From Clostridia bacterium (GTDB lineage Bacteria; Bacillota; Clostridia; Oscillospirales; SIG627): a DNA stretch of 64,000 nt. Positions 1-8,905 of this stretch are shown in pieces. The notes under the pieces were generated by a model. That model did not search any database. It saw only the letters and a list, made by a program, of their open reading frames with translations, and was not told where the DNA came from. The stretch covers positions 38,607 through 102,606 of the forward strand of contig JAFXEX010000023.1 in the NCBI GenBank assembly GCA_017520825.1. The letters run 5' to 3'. Numbering within the stretch: the first letter of the stretch is position 1; every line of letters begins with the position of its first letter. A program made the translations under genes and the position numbers.

Positions 1-1789
1 TTGATACGCCTTTACCGTAGTTATTGTCAAGAGCGTCGCGAAGCTCTGCGAGAGTAAACTTCTTTTCTTCGAACACAAGCTTGCGAATTGCGTAGAGAGA
101 GTCAGCCATATTTGCTATACCGAAGCCCTGAGGACCGGTGAAGTTATAAACTGCACCTCCCTGCTCGGGTGTCTTTCCTCTCTTGATACAATCGTCAATC
201 ATCGATGCAAGATAAGGAAGAGGACATCTTTCGGCGTGAGCAACGTCGATAGCGTTGTCGGCGTTTACCATAAGACCAATCATATAGTTCATCTGCTCTT
301 TATAAGCATCATAGAACTCATCAAAGGTGGTCATATCTTCTATTCTCTTGGTTTTAACGCCTATCTGCTTACCCTTGTCCATACCACTCGAAAATACAAG
401 CTCAAGAGGTCTGCACATATTGAAGAATGCAGCGTCGTGCCAGCCCCAAGTTTTTCCTGACTTCTGAGGTTCAACGCAACCGATAATATTGTAATCACGC
501 GCATCGGTCATAGTAAGTCCACGGCTTACGAGGGCAGGAATAATAACCTCGTCATTGTAATATGCGGGAAGTCCTACACCGGTACGGGTAAGCTCAGCAG
601 CTTTAACAAGGAACTCGTGAGGAGTCTTATTCCATACTCTGACAGAAAACGAGGGCTGAGGAAGTAAAACGTGCATCGTTGCTGCAATCGTCATAAACGA
701 CAGGTCGTTCGTTGCATCCTCTCCGTCTGCAGTCTGTCCACCTGCAATAAGGTTCTGGAAGGTGCCGTAGCCGGCAAATCCTTGGGCAGAAGCATCGTCT
801 CTTACCTTACTGATGTCATTGAATTTAATCCACAGACAATCGATAAGCTCTTGTGCGAAGCTCTTATCAAAATCGGGCTTATTTTTATCCATTTCATAGT
901 AAGGATACATATATTGGTCAAAGCGTCCAGGAGAAATGGAATGTCCGTTTGATTCTGTCTGAAGAAGAAGCTGAACAAACCAGAAGGACTGACATGCTTC
1001 ATAGAAGCTTTCAGCAGGATTAGCAGGAACCTTGGAGCAATTAAGAGCAATTTGTAAAAGCTCCTTCTTGCGTTTATCATCGGTTTCCTTCTCTGCCATA
1101 TCAAGAGCAAGCTTTGCGTAACGGGTAGCATACGTAATTGCAGCGCGACAGGACATAATCGTAGCCTCAAGAAACGCCGACTTCGTAACGTAATCGGCAT
1201 CGCCAACGTCAAGCTTATCAAACTCAGCCTGCGCCTCGGCAATAATTCCGTTGTATCCCAGAGCAAGTACCTTGTCATAGTGAACGCACACGTGACCTAC
1301 GCCGTTGTAAAAATAGTTGCCCGGTGTAAAGATGTTATGCTCAATAGCAGTAACAGTTTCGGGAGTCATATAAGACGTAGCAAGCTCGCTGGTGGTCTTT
1401 CCCTTCCAATACTTGAATACTTCGTGAAGAATTTTTTTGTTTTCTTCCGATATGTAAAAGGGGTCTGCGCTTCTGGTTGCAAGGGTGTCAAATTCCTTTT
1501 CTACCCAATCGAATGAGAATTCGGGGAATATCTGACAGCTCTTTGACGCAACGGTAGAGCTTCCGACAATAAGCTCGTTATCACGAATGGTAACGGGAAG
1601 CTTTTCGCAAATGTTTTTAAACGCTTTTGCACGTCTGATGACCATGGGCTCTCCCTCGGTCTCCATATATGACTGAGTCAAAAGCACTGCTCTGTCGCTT
1701 TCTATCTGAGGGCGAGCATCAAAGAGAGCTTTTTTCAGAAGGTCTATTCTCGGTGTTTTATCGGGGGTTTCAACCGTATATTTCTTCAT
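1..1789 (-). CDS. Glycyl radical enzyme (pyruvate formate-lyase / glycerol- or choline-lyase family), C-terminus beyond left edge
   Basis: Reading leftward from ATG at 1787-1789 (preceded by a GGTGA ribosome site) the frame stays open to base 1, giving about 596 residues of an enzyme normally near 800. The PFL-like domain is clear: SISPGRFDQYMYPYY is typical of the family, and the active-site loop reads IIGCVEPQ with the thiyl-radical cysteine at residue 438 (codon 476-478). The GCVEP loop places it with glycerol dehydratase, choline lyase and related eliminases rather than with classical PFL, which has adjacent cysteines. The C-terminal glycine-radical loop and any activating radical-SAM enzyme lie outside the window, so the substrate cannot be named. 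Expected to be cytoplasmic, oxygen-sensitive and activated post-translationally. Confidence 0.9.
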   Translation of the reverse strand, partial: MKKYTVETPDKTPRIDLLKKALFDARPQIESDRAVLLTQSYMETEGEPMVIRRAKAFKNICEKLPVTIRDNELIVGSSTVASKSCQIFPEFSFDWVEKEFDTLATRSADPFYISEENKKILHEVFKYWKGKTTSELATSYMTPETVTAIEHNIFTPGNYFYNGVGHVCVHYDKVLALGYNGIIAEAQAEFDKLDVGDADYVTKSAFLEATIMSCRAAITYATRYAKLALDMAEKETDDKRKKELLQIALNCSKVPANPAESFYEACQSFWFVQLLLQTESNGHSISPGRFDQYMYPYYEMDKNKPDFDKSFAQELIDCLWIKFNDISKVRDDASAQGFAGYGTFQNLIAGGQTADGEDATNDLSFMTIAATMHVLLPQPSFSVRVWNKTPHEFLVKAAELTRTGVGLPAYYNDEVIIPALVSRGLTMTDARDYNIIGCVEPQKSGKTWGWHDAAFFNMCRPLELVFSSGMDKGKQIGVKTKRIEDMTTFDEFYDAYKEQMNYMIGLMVNADNAIDVAHAERCPLPYLASMIDDCIKRGKTPEQGGAVYNFTGPQGFGIANMADSLYAIRKLVFEEKKFTLAELRDALDNNYGKGVS

Positions 1790-1831
1790 CTTTTCACCGC
1801 CTATAATAATTTCGATATTACTCTACTTATA

Positions 1832-1859
1832 AGTATACACACAATTTTTGATTTGTCAA
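1832..1859 (-). promoter_or_regulatory. Sigma-A promoter for the glycyl radical enzyme
   Basis: On the minus strand TTGACA (1854-1859) and TATACT (1832-1837) are separated by 16 bp, about 40 bp upstream of the start codon. Confidence 0.7.
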
Positions 1860-1941
1860 TGATTTTGTTGAATTCTTTTGAGGTTTTTTTGAGTTTTTTA
1901 CAAAATTTGTGTGGTTTTGTGTGGTTTTGGGCGTTTCGCAC

Positions 1942-2676
1942 TCAATCAACGTTGTTTTTTAAGCGTTCCAATACCTCAATAGCAGTATCAGCAGTATCCG
2001 TACAGATTGTCTTCAACGACGTTGACCTGTTCCCTACTGCCCAGGAACGTTTTGCGTGGGACATCATGGGTATATCGTTGTCTGCGTCCCCTATTGCAAT
2101 CGTATCAAACTTTGATACGCCAAGCTTTAACTGCAAATCACCCACGGCTACACCTTTATTGGCGTACGGAGATACAAATTCGGCAAAAGCGCCGTCGGAA
2201 TAATGAATTCGATAATTCTTAGTATCCACCAAGTCGAAACGCTTTGCCGTAGCCGTAGCTTTAAAAACGTCGTCCTTAATTTCAAATGGACGTGTAACTG
2301 CTACGGGTGTTTTTCCATACAAAATCGTCTTATCAAAATCGCCAATCAAATAGGCGTTTTTCATCGAATAAAGCGTAGCGTTTTTGAATACGTCACTATC
2401 AAAGAATACGTCAAGTGAGCTTGGTGCAAACTGCTTTTTAAACAGTACTTTTTCGTTTTTCACCAAAAGCGCACCGTCGTCACAGATAAAATAAATATCG
2501 TCAGCAACATCATTCAACAGTGCTGAAAGCTCAGAATAAGTCCGTCCTGATGCAACTGCAAAATGAACGCCGTTTGCTACCAGTGATTTTATACAATTCA
2601 AGGTACGGCTTGACACTGTTTTCTCTCCGTATGGCAAAAGTGTGCCGTCAAAATCTGCTACTATTAGTTTTATCAT
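1942..2676 (-). CDS. Cof-type HAD superfamily phosphatase
   Basis: A 244-residue HAD hydrolase with all core motifs in order: DFDGT with the Asp nucleophile and general acid at D8/D10, a Ser-Gly-Arg motif II at 43-45, a Lys near 174, and GDADND at 196-201. The long insert between motifs II and III is the Cof (type IIB) cap, so the substrate is probably a small phosphorylated metabolite such as a sugar phosphate or nucleotide, hydrolysed in the cytoplasm. It has its own promoter and lies alone between the glycyl radical enzyme gene and the terminator of the ABC transporter operon, so context does not narrow its role. Confidence 0.88.
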   Translation of the reverse strand: MIKLIVADFDGTLLPYGEKTVSSRTLNCIKSLVANGVHFAVASGRTYSELSALLNDVADDIYFICDDGALLVKNEKVLFKKQFAPSSLDVFFDSDVFKNATLYSMKNAYLIGDFDKTILYGKTPVAVTRPFEIKDDVFKATATAKRFDLVDTKNYRIHYSDGAFAEFVSPYANKGVAVGDLQLKLGVSKFDTIAIGDADNDIPMMSHAKRSWAVGNRSTSLKTICTDTADTAIEVLERLKNNVD

Positions 2677-2709
2677 ACTTATACCTCTGTATGGAATTCT
2701 TCAAAAATA

Positions 2710-2738
2710 ATTATATATTTATTATCTTGTTTTGTCAA
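2710..2738 (-). promoter_or_regulatory. Sigma-A promoter for the HAD phosphatase
   Basis: TTGACA (2733-2738) and TATAAT (2710-2715) on the minus strand with 17-bp spacing, a consensus promoter directly upstream of the gene ending at 1942. Confidence 0.8.
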
Positions 2739-2771
2739 TCAAAAAGGACAAATACCGACAGGTAATTTTAC

Positions 2772-2806
2772 ACAAAAAAAGACTGCGTCTATTATGACAC
2801 AGTCTT
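2772..2806 (-). terminator. Rho-independent terminator of the BMP ABC transporter operon
   Basis: Eleven-base arms at 2779-2789 and 2796-2806 (one G-T wobble) with a 6-base loop. On the minus strand the stem is followed by a run of T (the A-run at 2774-2780), just beyond the stop of the last permease gene. Confidence 0.85.
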
Positions 2807-2819
2807 CAAAGAAACGCTA

Positions 2820-3797
2820 CTATCTCTCTTCACGGAAATACGAAAGACCAAGAGATGCCGGAGGGTGATTTTCCTTCTTGTTACGAATTGAAGTAATGAT
2901 AAGAATGAAAATCGTTGCGAGGTATGGAAGAAGCTCGTAAACCTCTTTAAGCTCACGGCTAATGCCCGTTGTAGTAATTCCCAGCATATAAAGTGCACCG
3001 AAAAGGATAGAGCCGATAATTGCTATCACGGGCTTCCAAAGAGCGAAGATAACGAGAGCTATTGCAAGCCATCCTCTATCACCGAAGCCGTTATTCGACC
3101 AGTTACCCGTATATTCAAACACGTAATAAAGTCCTCCAAGACCGGCAATAACACTTCCGGTACAGGTTGCTACGTACTTGTATTTGGTTACGTTTACACC
3201 GGTTGCATCTGCAGTGGCAGGATTTTCACCTACTGCTCTTAAGTGGAGTCCCACTCTGGTACGCTTGAGAACGTAGCCTGCAATAATAGCAACTATAATA
3301 CCAACGTAGGTCAAAAAGCCGTATGATAAAAACCAATCGCCAAACCAACCAAGCTTATCGGCAATGGGAGGCGTCATTTTGAAATACTTGCTTATATTGC
3401 CAAGTGAAATATTAGCAGTCTGTGAGCCGATGATTTTCGTAAGTGAGCCACCGAAAAAGTTGCCTATACCTATACCGAAGGTGGTAAGGGCAAGACCTGT
3501 AACGTTCTGATTTGCTCTGAGGGAAATTACAAGGAATGAGTAAATAAGTCCCATGAGAAGCGAGCCTATAAACGAAGCAAGGAGCGTTATGGAAACGGCT
3601 AATGCAGGAACAATAGCCTCTGCGCCTACTGTATGCTCGTAAATAGTAGCACCAATAACACCACTTATAGCACCAACGTACATAATTCCGGGAATTCCAA
3701 GGTTAAGGTTGCCTGACTTTTCCGTAAGAATTTCACCCGTTGCACCGAAAAGAAGAGGCATTGCCTGACGGATAGCGCCTTGAATAAATACTGTCAT
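2820..3797 (-). CDS. ABC transporter permease, BMP/nucleoside importer (NupQ/YufQ-like)
   Basis: A 325-residue, very hydrophobic inner-membrane protein of the branched-chain/ribose permease superfamily (BPD_transp_2 type) with roughly eight or nine membrane segments. N-terminal motifs such as LTEKSGNLNLGIPGIM are typical of the second permease of purine-nucleoside importers. The conserved cytoplasmic ATPase-contact loop lies near AVGENPATADATGVN. It starts at the base following the stop of the first permease and is the last gene of a four-gene operon (lipoprotein, ATPase, permease, permease). Transport of nucleosides or simple sugars into the cell is inferred from the family; the actual substrate is not visible. 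Confidence 0.9.
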   Translation of the reverse strand: MTVFIQGAIRQAMPLLFGATGEILTEKSGNLNLGIPGIMYVGAISGVIGATIYEHTVGAEAIVPALAVSITLLASFIGSLLMGLIYSFLVISLRANQNVTGLALTTFGIGIGNFFGGSLTKIIGSQTANISLGNISKYFKMTPPIADKLGWFGDWFLSYGFLTYVGIIVAIIAGYVLKRTRVGLHLRAVGENPATADATGVNVTKYKYVATCTGSVIAGLGGLYYVFEYTGNWSNNGFGDRGWLAIALVIFALWKPVIAIIGSILFGALYMLGITTTGISRELKEVYELLPYLATIFILIITSIRNKKENHPPASLGLSYFREER

Positions 3798-4898
3798 TTA
3801 TTTGCCCTCCTTTGTAAGCTTACGCATTTTTATCTGATAGTTGATAAAGAATTCACTTCCAATTATGAAGAATATTACTATACCCGTAAGAATTTCTGAA
3901 AAGTCGTCGTTAAGACGGAACGAACGGGTAATTTCCTTTGAGCCGAATTGGAAGAACACAAGCAGGAATGAGGTTATAATCATATAAATAGGATTAAACT
4001 TTGCAAGCCAGGATACCATGATAGCCGTAAAGCCTCTGCCGTCTGCAGTATCAGGTGAAACCGTTCCGTCCTTACCACTTACCAGAAGGAAGCCGGCAAG
4101 TCCACAGATGGCACCCGAAATAAGCATTGTTCTAATTACAACGTTCTTTACGTTGATACCTATATAATTGGCTGTGTTTTCACTCTCACCTACTACTGAA
4201 ATTTCGTAGCCCTGCTTCGTATAGTTGAGATAAATATACATAAACAGAGTAATAAGCGCTACCGTAAGAATTATAACAAGGTGGTCGTTATAAACCTTGG
4301 GGAGTCTGCCTATTCTCAAGGGTGATACGATTTGTGAGCCGAAGGTATTTTCCCATTGGAAATATATAATGGAAAGTGTTATAAGTCCCTTGGCTACGTA
4401 GTTCATCATAAGAGTGAACAGAGTTTCATTGGTTTTGAAAAAGGCGTAGAAAACTGCAGGAATCAAGCCCCATACGGCGCCTGCTATAAGAGCTGCTGCC
4501 AATGATATTACAAGTAAGAGGGGTTCGGAAACCGTTCCTCCTAAAAATCGAACGGTGGCAAAGGTTGCAAGGCATCCCATAAGAACCTGTCCTTCTGCTC
4601 CACAGTTCCAGAAGCGCATTTTAAACGCAGGAGTTACTGCAAGAGATACGCAGAGAAGAAGGGATATATCTCTGAAAAGACGCCATACAATTCGTTCCGT
4701 GCCGAAGGCGCCCTTGAACATTGCTCCCCAAACAAGCACAGGGTTCTGCTTGGTAAGAAGGATAGTTACGAAGGAGCAGACAACTACTGCAAGGAGAATT
4801 GATATTGCTCTTACAATCCAAGCCTTCCACCAAGGAATTGCGTTGCGTTTTACTATGTGAAAAAGAGGCTCGTGCTTTTTTGTTGCTATATTACTCAT
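3798..4898 (-). CDS. ABC transporter permease, BMP/nucleoside importer (NupP/YufP-like)
   Basis: A 366-residue membrane protein paired with the downstream permease. It has a short cytoplasmic N-terminus, a first membrane span near residues 28-50 (VRAISILLAVVVCSFVTILL) and the family loop VVGESENTANYIGIN near residues 235-250, which corresponds to the ATPase coupling region. The length matches first permeases of BMP-type importers, which are longer than the second. It is flanked without gaps by the ATPase gene (2 bases away) and the second permease, so translation is probably coupled. Confidence 0.9.
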   Translation of the reverse strand: MSNIATKKHEPLFHIVKRNAIPWWKAWIVRAISILLAVVVCSFVTILLTKQNPVLVWGAMFKGAFGTERIVWRLFRDISLLLCVSLAVTPAFKMRFWNCGAEGQVLMGCLATFATVRFLGGTVSEPLLLVISLAAALIAGAVWGLIPAVFYAFFKTNETLFTLMMNYVAKGLITLSIIYFQWENTFGSQIVSPLRIGRLPKVYNDHLVIILTVALITLFMYIYLNYTKQGYEISVVGESENTANYIGINVKNVVIRTMLISGAICGLAGFLLVSGKDGTVSPDTADGRGFTAIMVSWLAKFNPIYMIITSFLLVFFQFGSKEITRSFRLNDDFSEILTGIVIFFIIGSEFFINYQIKMRKLTKEGK

Positions 4899-4899
4899 T

Positions 4900-6432
4900 T
4901 TAATTTGCCTCCTTTTGTGTATTTCCCGTCATCATTACGCCGACTTCTTCCTTCGTAGCGTGTCTTCCGTCTACCTCGCCCGTTATCTTTCCTGATGCAA
5001 TAACGATAATTCGGTCACACAGGTCAAGAAGAACGTCAAGGTCTTCTCCAACGAATATAACGGCAACACCGTTGTCCTTCTGCTCGTTGAGAAGATTATA
5101 TATTGTGTAAGAGGAGTTTATATCGAGACCTCTTACAGGGTAAGCAGCCATAAGAACCTTGGGCTTTGCTGCAATTTCTCTGCCGACAAGTACCTTTTGT
5201 ACGTTACCACCCGAAAGCTTTCTAACGGGAGTTTTTACGTCGGGGGTTGCTACCTCAAGCTCATCAACTATTTCTTCTGCAAGCTTTTTAGGACTCTTTC
5301 TGTTCAGGAAAATTGAATGTCCCTTTTTGTAGCTTCTGAGCATCATATTGTCAATAATGTCCATACTTCCTACAAGGCCCATTCCCAGTCTGTCCTCGGG
5401 AACGAAGGAAAGTCTTACGCCAAGCTCTCTTATCTGCTCAGGTGTACGCTTGCGAAGATTGAAGCTCTCTCCCTCAGGTGAGTTGTATTTAATTTCACCC
5501 TCGGTCAACGGTTGAAGTCCTGCGATAGCTTCAAGGAGTTCTTTTTGTCCACTTCCAGCAATGCCGGCAATACCAAGTATCTCGCCTGACCTTGCAGTAA
5601 ACGAGACCTTATCGAGAACTGTTACGCCCTCTGAGTTAACCGATGATATATTCGAAACGACCAAACGGTCGGACGTGTCGTGGGGATCTGTTCGGTTGAT
5701 GTTAAGTGATATTTTTTTACCAACCATAAGCTCTGTAAGCTCCGAAACAGAGGTTGAAGCAGTTTCAACGGTGGCAATATGCTCACCTTTTCTAAGAACT
5801 GCAACTCTGTCAGAAAGGGACAGCACCTCGTTCATTTTGTGTGTGATAATAATGATAGACTTGCCATCGTCGCGCATACGGCGAAGTACGGCAAAGAGCT
5901 TATCTATCTCCTGAGGTGTAAGTACTGCAGTGGGCTCATCAAGAATGAGTATGTCAGCACCTCTGTAAAGCACCTTAATTATTTCTACAGTCTGTTTTTC
6001 AGATACAGACATTTCGTAAATTTTCTTATCGGGCGAAATGTCAAAGCCGTATTTTTCGGTAATTTCAAGCACTTGACGGCGCGCCTCGGAAAGCTTATAT
6101 CTCTTTCCGTCGTTTATACCCAATACTATATTTTCGGTTGCTGAGAATACGTCAACCAATTTAAAATGCTGATGTATCATACCGATACTGTAATTGAAGG
6201 CATCCTTGGGCGAGGTGATAGTTACCTCCTCACCGTTGACAAAAATTTGTCCTTCGTCGGGGTAATATATTCCCGAAATCATATTCATCAGCGTTGTTTT
6301 GCCGCTTCCGTTTTCTCCGAGAATTGCCATTATCTCTCCACGCTTAACGCTGAGATTCACGTTATTGTTGGCAAGAACTGTACCAAAACGTTTTGATATA
6401 TTTTTCAATTCAATAGCGTATGTATTATCCAC
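4900..6432 (-). CDS. ABC transporter ATP-binding protein with two nucleotide-binding domains (NupO/YufO-like)
   Basis: I place the start at GTG 6430-6432, eight bases after GGAGG, rather than at an upstream in-frame ATG that lacks a ribosome site; this gives 510 residues. Two ABC domains are fused. The first has GENGSGKT (39-46), a degenerate signature SVSEKQ and LILDEPT. The second has an atypical Walker A (GIAGSGQKE), a good LSGGN signature and AAYPVRGLD in place of LDEPT. This asymmetry is normal for simple-sugar/nucleoside importers, where one site is less active. The protein powers the two permeases encoded immediately downstream. Confidence 0.92.
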   Translation of the reverse strand: MDNTYAIELKNISKRFGTVLANNNVNLSVKRGEIMAILGENGSGKTTLMNMISGIYYPDEGQIFVNGEEVTITSPKDAFNYSIGMIHQHFKLVDVFSATENIVLGINDGKRYKLSEARRQVLEITEKYGFDISPDKKIYEMSVSEKQTVEIIKVLYRGADILILDEPTAVLTPQEIDKLFAVLRRMRDDGKSIIIITHKMNEVLSLSDRVAVLRKGEHIATVETASTSVSELTELMVGKKISLNINRTDPHDTSDRLVVSNISSVNSEGVTVLDKVSFTARSGEILGIAGIAGSGQKELLEAIAGLQPLTEGEIKYNSPEGESFNLRKRTPEQIRELGVRLSFVPEDRLGMGLVGSMDIIDNMMLRSYKKGHSIFLNRKSPKKLAEEIVDELEVATPDVKTPVRKLSGGNVQKVLVGREIAAKPKVLMAAYPVRGLDINSSYTIYNLLNEQKDNGVAVIFVGEDLDVLLDLCDRIIVIASGKITGEVDGRHATKEEVGVMMTGNTQKEAN

Positions 6433-6518
6433 AAAGAATACCTCCGTAAAAATCGGAAATAGGGCGGTCAAAAGGCTGTAATCAGTGCTTTTTCCCGCCC
6501 TATTAAAGTCAGTTAAAA

Positions 6519-7754
6519 TTAGTTGAGAAGAGTGATACCGTCGATGTTGATGTCGAAGTAAGGAGCTGAACGGAATTCAGACTCGTGATAGTAGCCTTCG
6601 CTTACAACCTTTGTTTCAGCGGTCCATGTATCGTCTGTGTCAACGTCTGCAAGAGTTTCCTCGTCAAGTGCAACGCCACCTACAGTGAACGTATCTGTTG
6701 CGAATACCTTGAGAGTGCCTTCTTCAAACTGAGCCTTAGCTGCATCGATAGCTTCCTGTGTGCCTGCTGCTGCTACTGCTGTGTTAAGGTCGGTAAGCTT
6801 AACTGAACCTTCCTTGATACCACCACACCAGTCGGTAGGAATTTCAGTACCGTTCTGAACGGCTGTGATCATAAGCTCGAAGTAAGGAGCCCAGTCAATT
6901 CTTGAAGAAATGATGTATGTGTTGGGGCAAGCTTCAATTGTTGTACCGTTGTATGATACGTTGGGGATGCCTGCTTCTTCACATGCAGAGGGAGCGCCCA
7001 TTGAGTCAGCGTGCTGGCTAACAAGCTTAGCGCCACGTCCGATAAGAACGTTTGCAGCTTCTCTTTCGAGAGCTTCATCGTACCATGAGCCTGTGAACTG
7101 TACTTCCATTGTAGCTGTGGGGCAAACTGATCTTGCGCCAAGGAAGAATGAAGTGTAACCTGACTTAACTTCTGCGTAAGGATGTGCACCAACGTAACCG
7201 ATAAGAGCTTCTTCTGCTGTGAAGTCGCCGTTAGCGATCATTTCGTTGAGCTTCATACCTGCTGCGATACCTGCAAGGAATCTGCCTTCGTAGATAGAAG
7301 CGAATGCGTTGTGGAAGTTAGCAAGACCTGCTGTGTGAGCCATTGTACCTGTTGCGTGGCAGAACTGAACGTCGGGGTTCTCTCTTGCTGCGTCAAGAAG
7401 GAAGGGCTCGTGACCGAATGAGTCAGCGAAGATAAGTGTACAACCCTGATCGATAAGGTCGATAGCTGCATCGTAGCACTCAGATCCTTCGGGAATACCT
7501 GTAACCATTATTACCTGATCATTGGTAAGGCCAAGCTTGTTCTGAACAGCTACTGCTGCGTCGATAAAGTTCTTGTCGTAAGTAGAGTTTTCATCGTGAA
7601 GGAAAATAAATCCAACCTTGATGTCGTTTGTAGCTTCAGCGTTGTTTTCACCTGCTTCGTCACCGTTAGCAGTTTCGTTGCTACATGCAACAAAGCTGAA
7701 TGTGAGAGTAAGTGCAAGAGCTGCTACCAAGAGTAAGCTTAAGAATTTTTTCAT
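6519..7754 (-). CDS. BMP-family substrate-binding lipoprotein
   Basis: A 411-residue lipoprotein with a signal peptide and lipobox FVAC (Cys24), followed by a Glu/Asn/Ala-rich linker and a PnrA/Med-type periplasmic-binding fold (FLHDENSTYDKNFIDAA near the start, AHPYAEVKSGYTSFFLGA in the middle). Family members bind purine nucleosides or related compounds on the outer face of the membrane and deliver them to the permeases. It is the first gene of the importer operon, followed after an 86-base gap by the ATPase gene. The gap has no obvious terminator, so read-through with lower expression of the membrane components is likely. Confidence 0.92.
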   Translation of the reverse strand: MKKFLSLLLVAALALTLTFSFVACSNETANGDEAGENNAEATNDIKVGFIFLHDENSTYDKNFIDAAVAVQNKLGLTNDQVIMVTGIPEGSECYDAAIDLIDQGCTLIFADSFGHEPFLLDAARENPDVQFCHATGTMAHTAGLANFHNAFASIYEGRFLAGIAAGMKLNEMIANGDFTAEEALIGYVGAHPYAEVKSGYTSFFLGARSVCPTATMEVQFTGSWYDEALEREAANVLIGRGAKLVSQHADSMGAPSACEEAGIPNVSYNGTTIEACPNTYIISSRIDWAPYFELMITAVQNGTEIPTDWCGGIKEGSVKLTDLNTAVAAAGTQEAIDAAKAQFEEGTLKVFATDTFTVGGVALDEETLADVDTDDTWTAETKVVSEGYYHESEFRSAPYFDINIDGITLLN

Positions 7755-7811
7755 TTTCTTTTCTCCTTGCCTTTTGGCTAATATTTTTTCGTAAAATTTC
7801 TTTTACATTTT

Positions 7812-7840
7812 ATTTTAACGAATTCGACATAAATTGTCAA
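7812..7840 (-). promoter_or_regulatory. Sigma-A promoter for the BMP importer operon
   Basis: TTGACA (7835-7840) and TAAAAT (7812-7817) on the minus strand, 17-bp spacing. The leader to the lipoprotein start is only about 55 bases, too short for a purine riboswitch. Confidence 0.75.
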
Positions 7841-7902
7841 TAGTATTTTTGATATTCGTAATAAATTATTTCATTTTTACGAAATCTGCCGAAAAACAAA
7901 TC

Positions 7903-7946
7903 AACGCCGTTTCACAAAGATCGTCGATTTGTCCATAAACGCCGTT
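7903..7946. promoter_or_regulatory. Paired 9-bp palindromic words, candidate operator
   Basis: AACGCCGTT, a near-perfect palindrome around a central base, occurs twice (7903-7911 and 7938-7946), 35 bp apart, in the 289-bp divergent region between the BMP importer and the isomerase genes. Two such sites flanked by two promoters fit a repressor pair; no protein can be assigned. Confidence 0.35.
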
Positions 7947-8043
7947 GTATTGTTAATTGAACTTTCATTTCTTTTGTTGTATCATTAAATTATAATGAAG
8001 GATTAAAATTTGTCAGATATACGTATTTATGAAAGGAAAACAT

Positions 8044-8883
8044 ATGAAAAAGTCAATTAACGCATGGGCTTTCCCTGCAGAAATGACCTTCGAGGACGTC
8101 TTTAAAAAGGCTAAAGAACACGGCTTTGAAGCGATAGAGCTTAACGTTGACGGTGTTGGTGAAAACAAGCATTCCTTCAACTACGAATCAACCGACGCAG
8201 ACTTTGAACACGTAAACGCCCTTATAAAGAAGTACGGCATCGAGGTGCAGAGCGTATCATCCGGTCTTTATTGGACCGTTGCTCCCTTTGCCAGTGAAAT
8301 TCCAGAGAAAAGAGCCGAGGCAATCAAAGTCCTTCGCACTCAGCTCAGATGTGCAAAGGCTATAGGAGCAGACGGAATATTGGTTGTTCCCTGCGTTGAC
8401 AACGACCTCGGACTTAAAAAAAGCTTCGACAATACTATTGAAGTGTTCCGTTCAATGAAAGACGAGATTGCCGAATCCGGTGTAAGAGTCGGTCTTGAAA
8501 ACGTATGGAATCAGTTCTTCCTGTCCCCTATGGACGTTAAATACGTGCTTGACGGCATTGATGATAAAAACGTTGGTATGTATTTTGATGCAGGTAATAT
8601 GATAGAGTTTTCTAACCCTGAATGGTGGATAGACATTATCGGAGAAAGCATTGTAAAGGTACATCTTAAAAATTCAAAGAGAATTAACGGCTTCCATTCA
8701 GGAGTACAAGGAACAAAGCTTCTTGAAGGTGACGTAAATTGGGATGCAGTAGTTCCCAGACTTGCCAAGGTGTATGACGGCGCTATGACTGCAGAGCTTT
8801 TCCCGTCAGCAGGAACGGACATTGACGAGTTTCTTGAGGAAGTTTCAGACGCACTTACTAAAATCATTGCAATAGCAAAATAA
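8044..8883 (+). CDS. Sugar-phosphate isomerase/epimerase-like TIM-barrel protein, copy 1
   Basis: I start at ATG 8044, six bases after AAAGGA; an upstream in-frame ATG at 8029 overlaps that ribosome site. The 279-residue protein is a xylose-isomerase-like (AP_endonuc_2) TIM barrel with the usual metal ligands visible: Glu152 (GLENVWN), Asp182 (YFDAGN), His207 (VKVHLK) and Glu251 (TAELFP). Family members isomerise or epimerise free or phosphorylated sugars in the cytoplasm; the substrate is unknown. A tandem paralogue follows after 22 bases. A TATAAT at 7991-7996 could be its -10 box, but no good -35 is present, so it may need an activator. Confidence 0.85.
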   Translation: MKKSINAWAFPAEMTFEDVFKKAKEHGFEAIELNVDGVGENKHSFNYESTDADFEHVNALIKKYGIEVQSVSSGLYWTVAPFASEIPEKRAEAIKVLRTQLRCAKAIGADGILVVPCVDNDLGLKKSFDNTIEVFRSMKDEIAESGVRVGLENVWNQFFLSPMDVKYVLDGIDDKNVGMYFDAGNMIEFSNPEWWIDIIGESIVKVHLKNSKRINGFHSGVQGTKLLEGDVNWDAVVPRLAKVYDGAMTAELFPSAGTDIDEFLEEVSDALTKIIAIAK

Positions 8884-8905
8884 TTTTAATAGAGAGGAAT
8901 AAATT

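Noticed and set aside
236..1516. Open frames on the plus strand and in other frames across the first 1.8 kb
   Set aside because: They are shadows of the glycyl radical enzyme gene, whose minus-strand frame shows clear family motifs throughout.
7755..7840. Possible purine riboswitch in front of the nucleoside-type importer
   Set aside because: The leader from the promoter to the start codon is only about 55 bases and lacks the conserved three-way junction.
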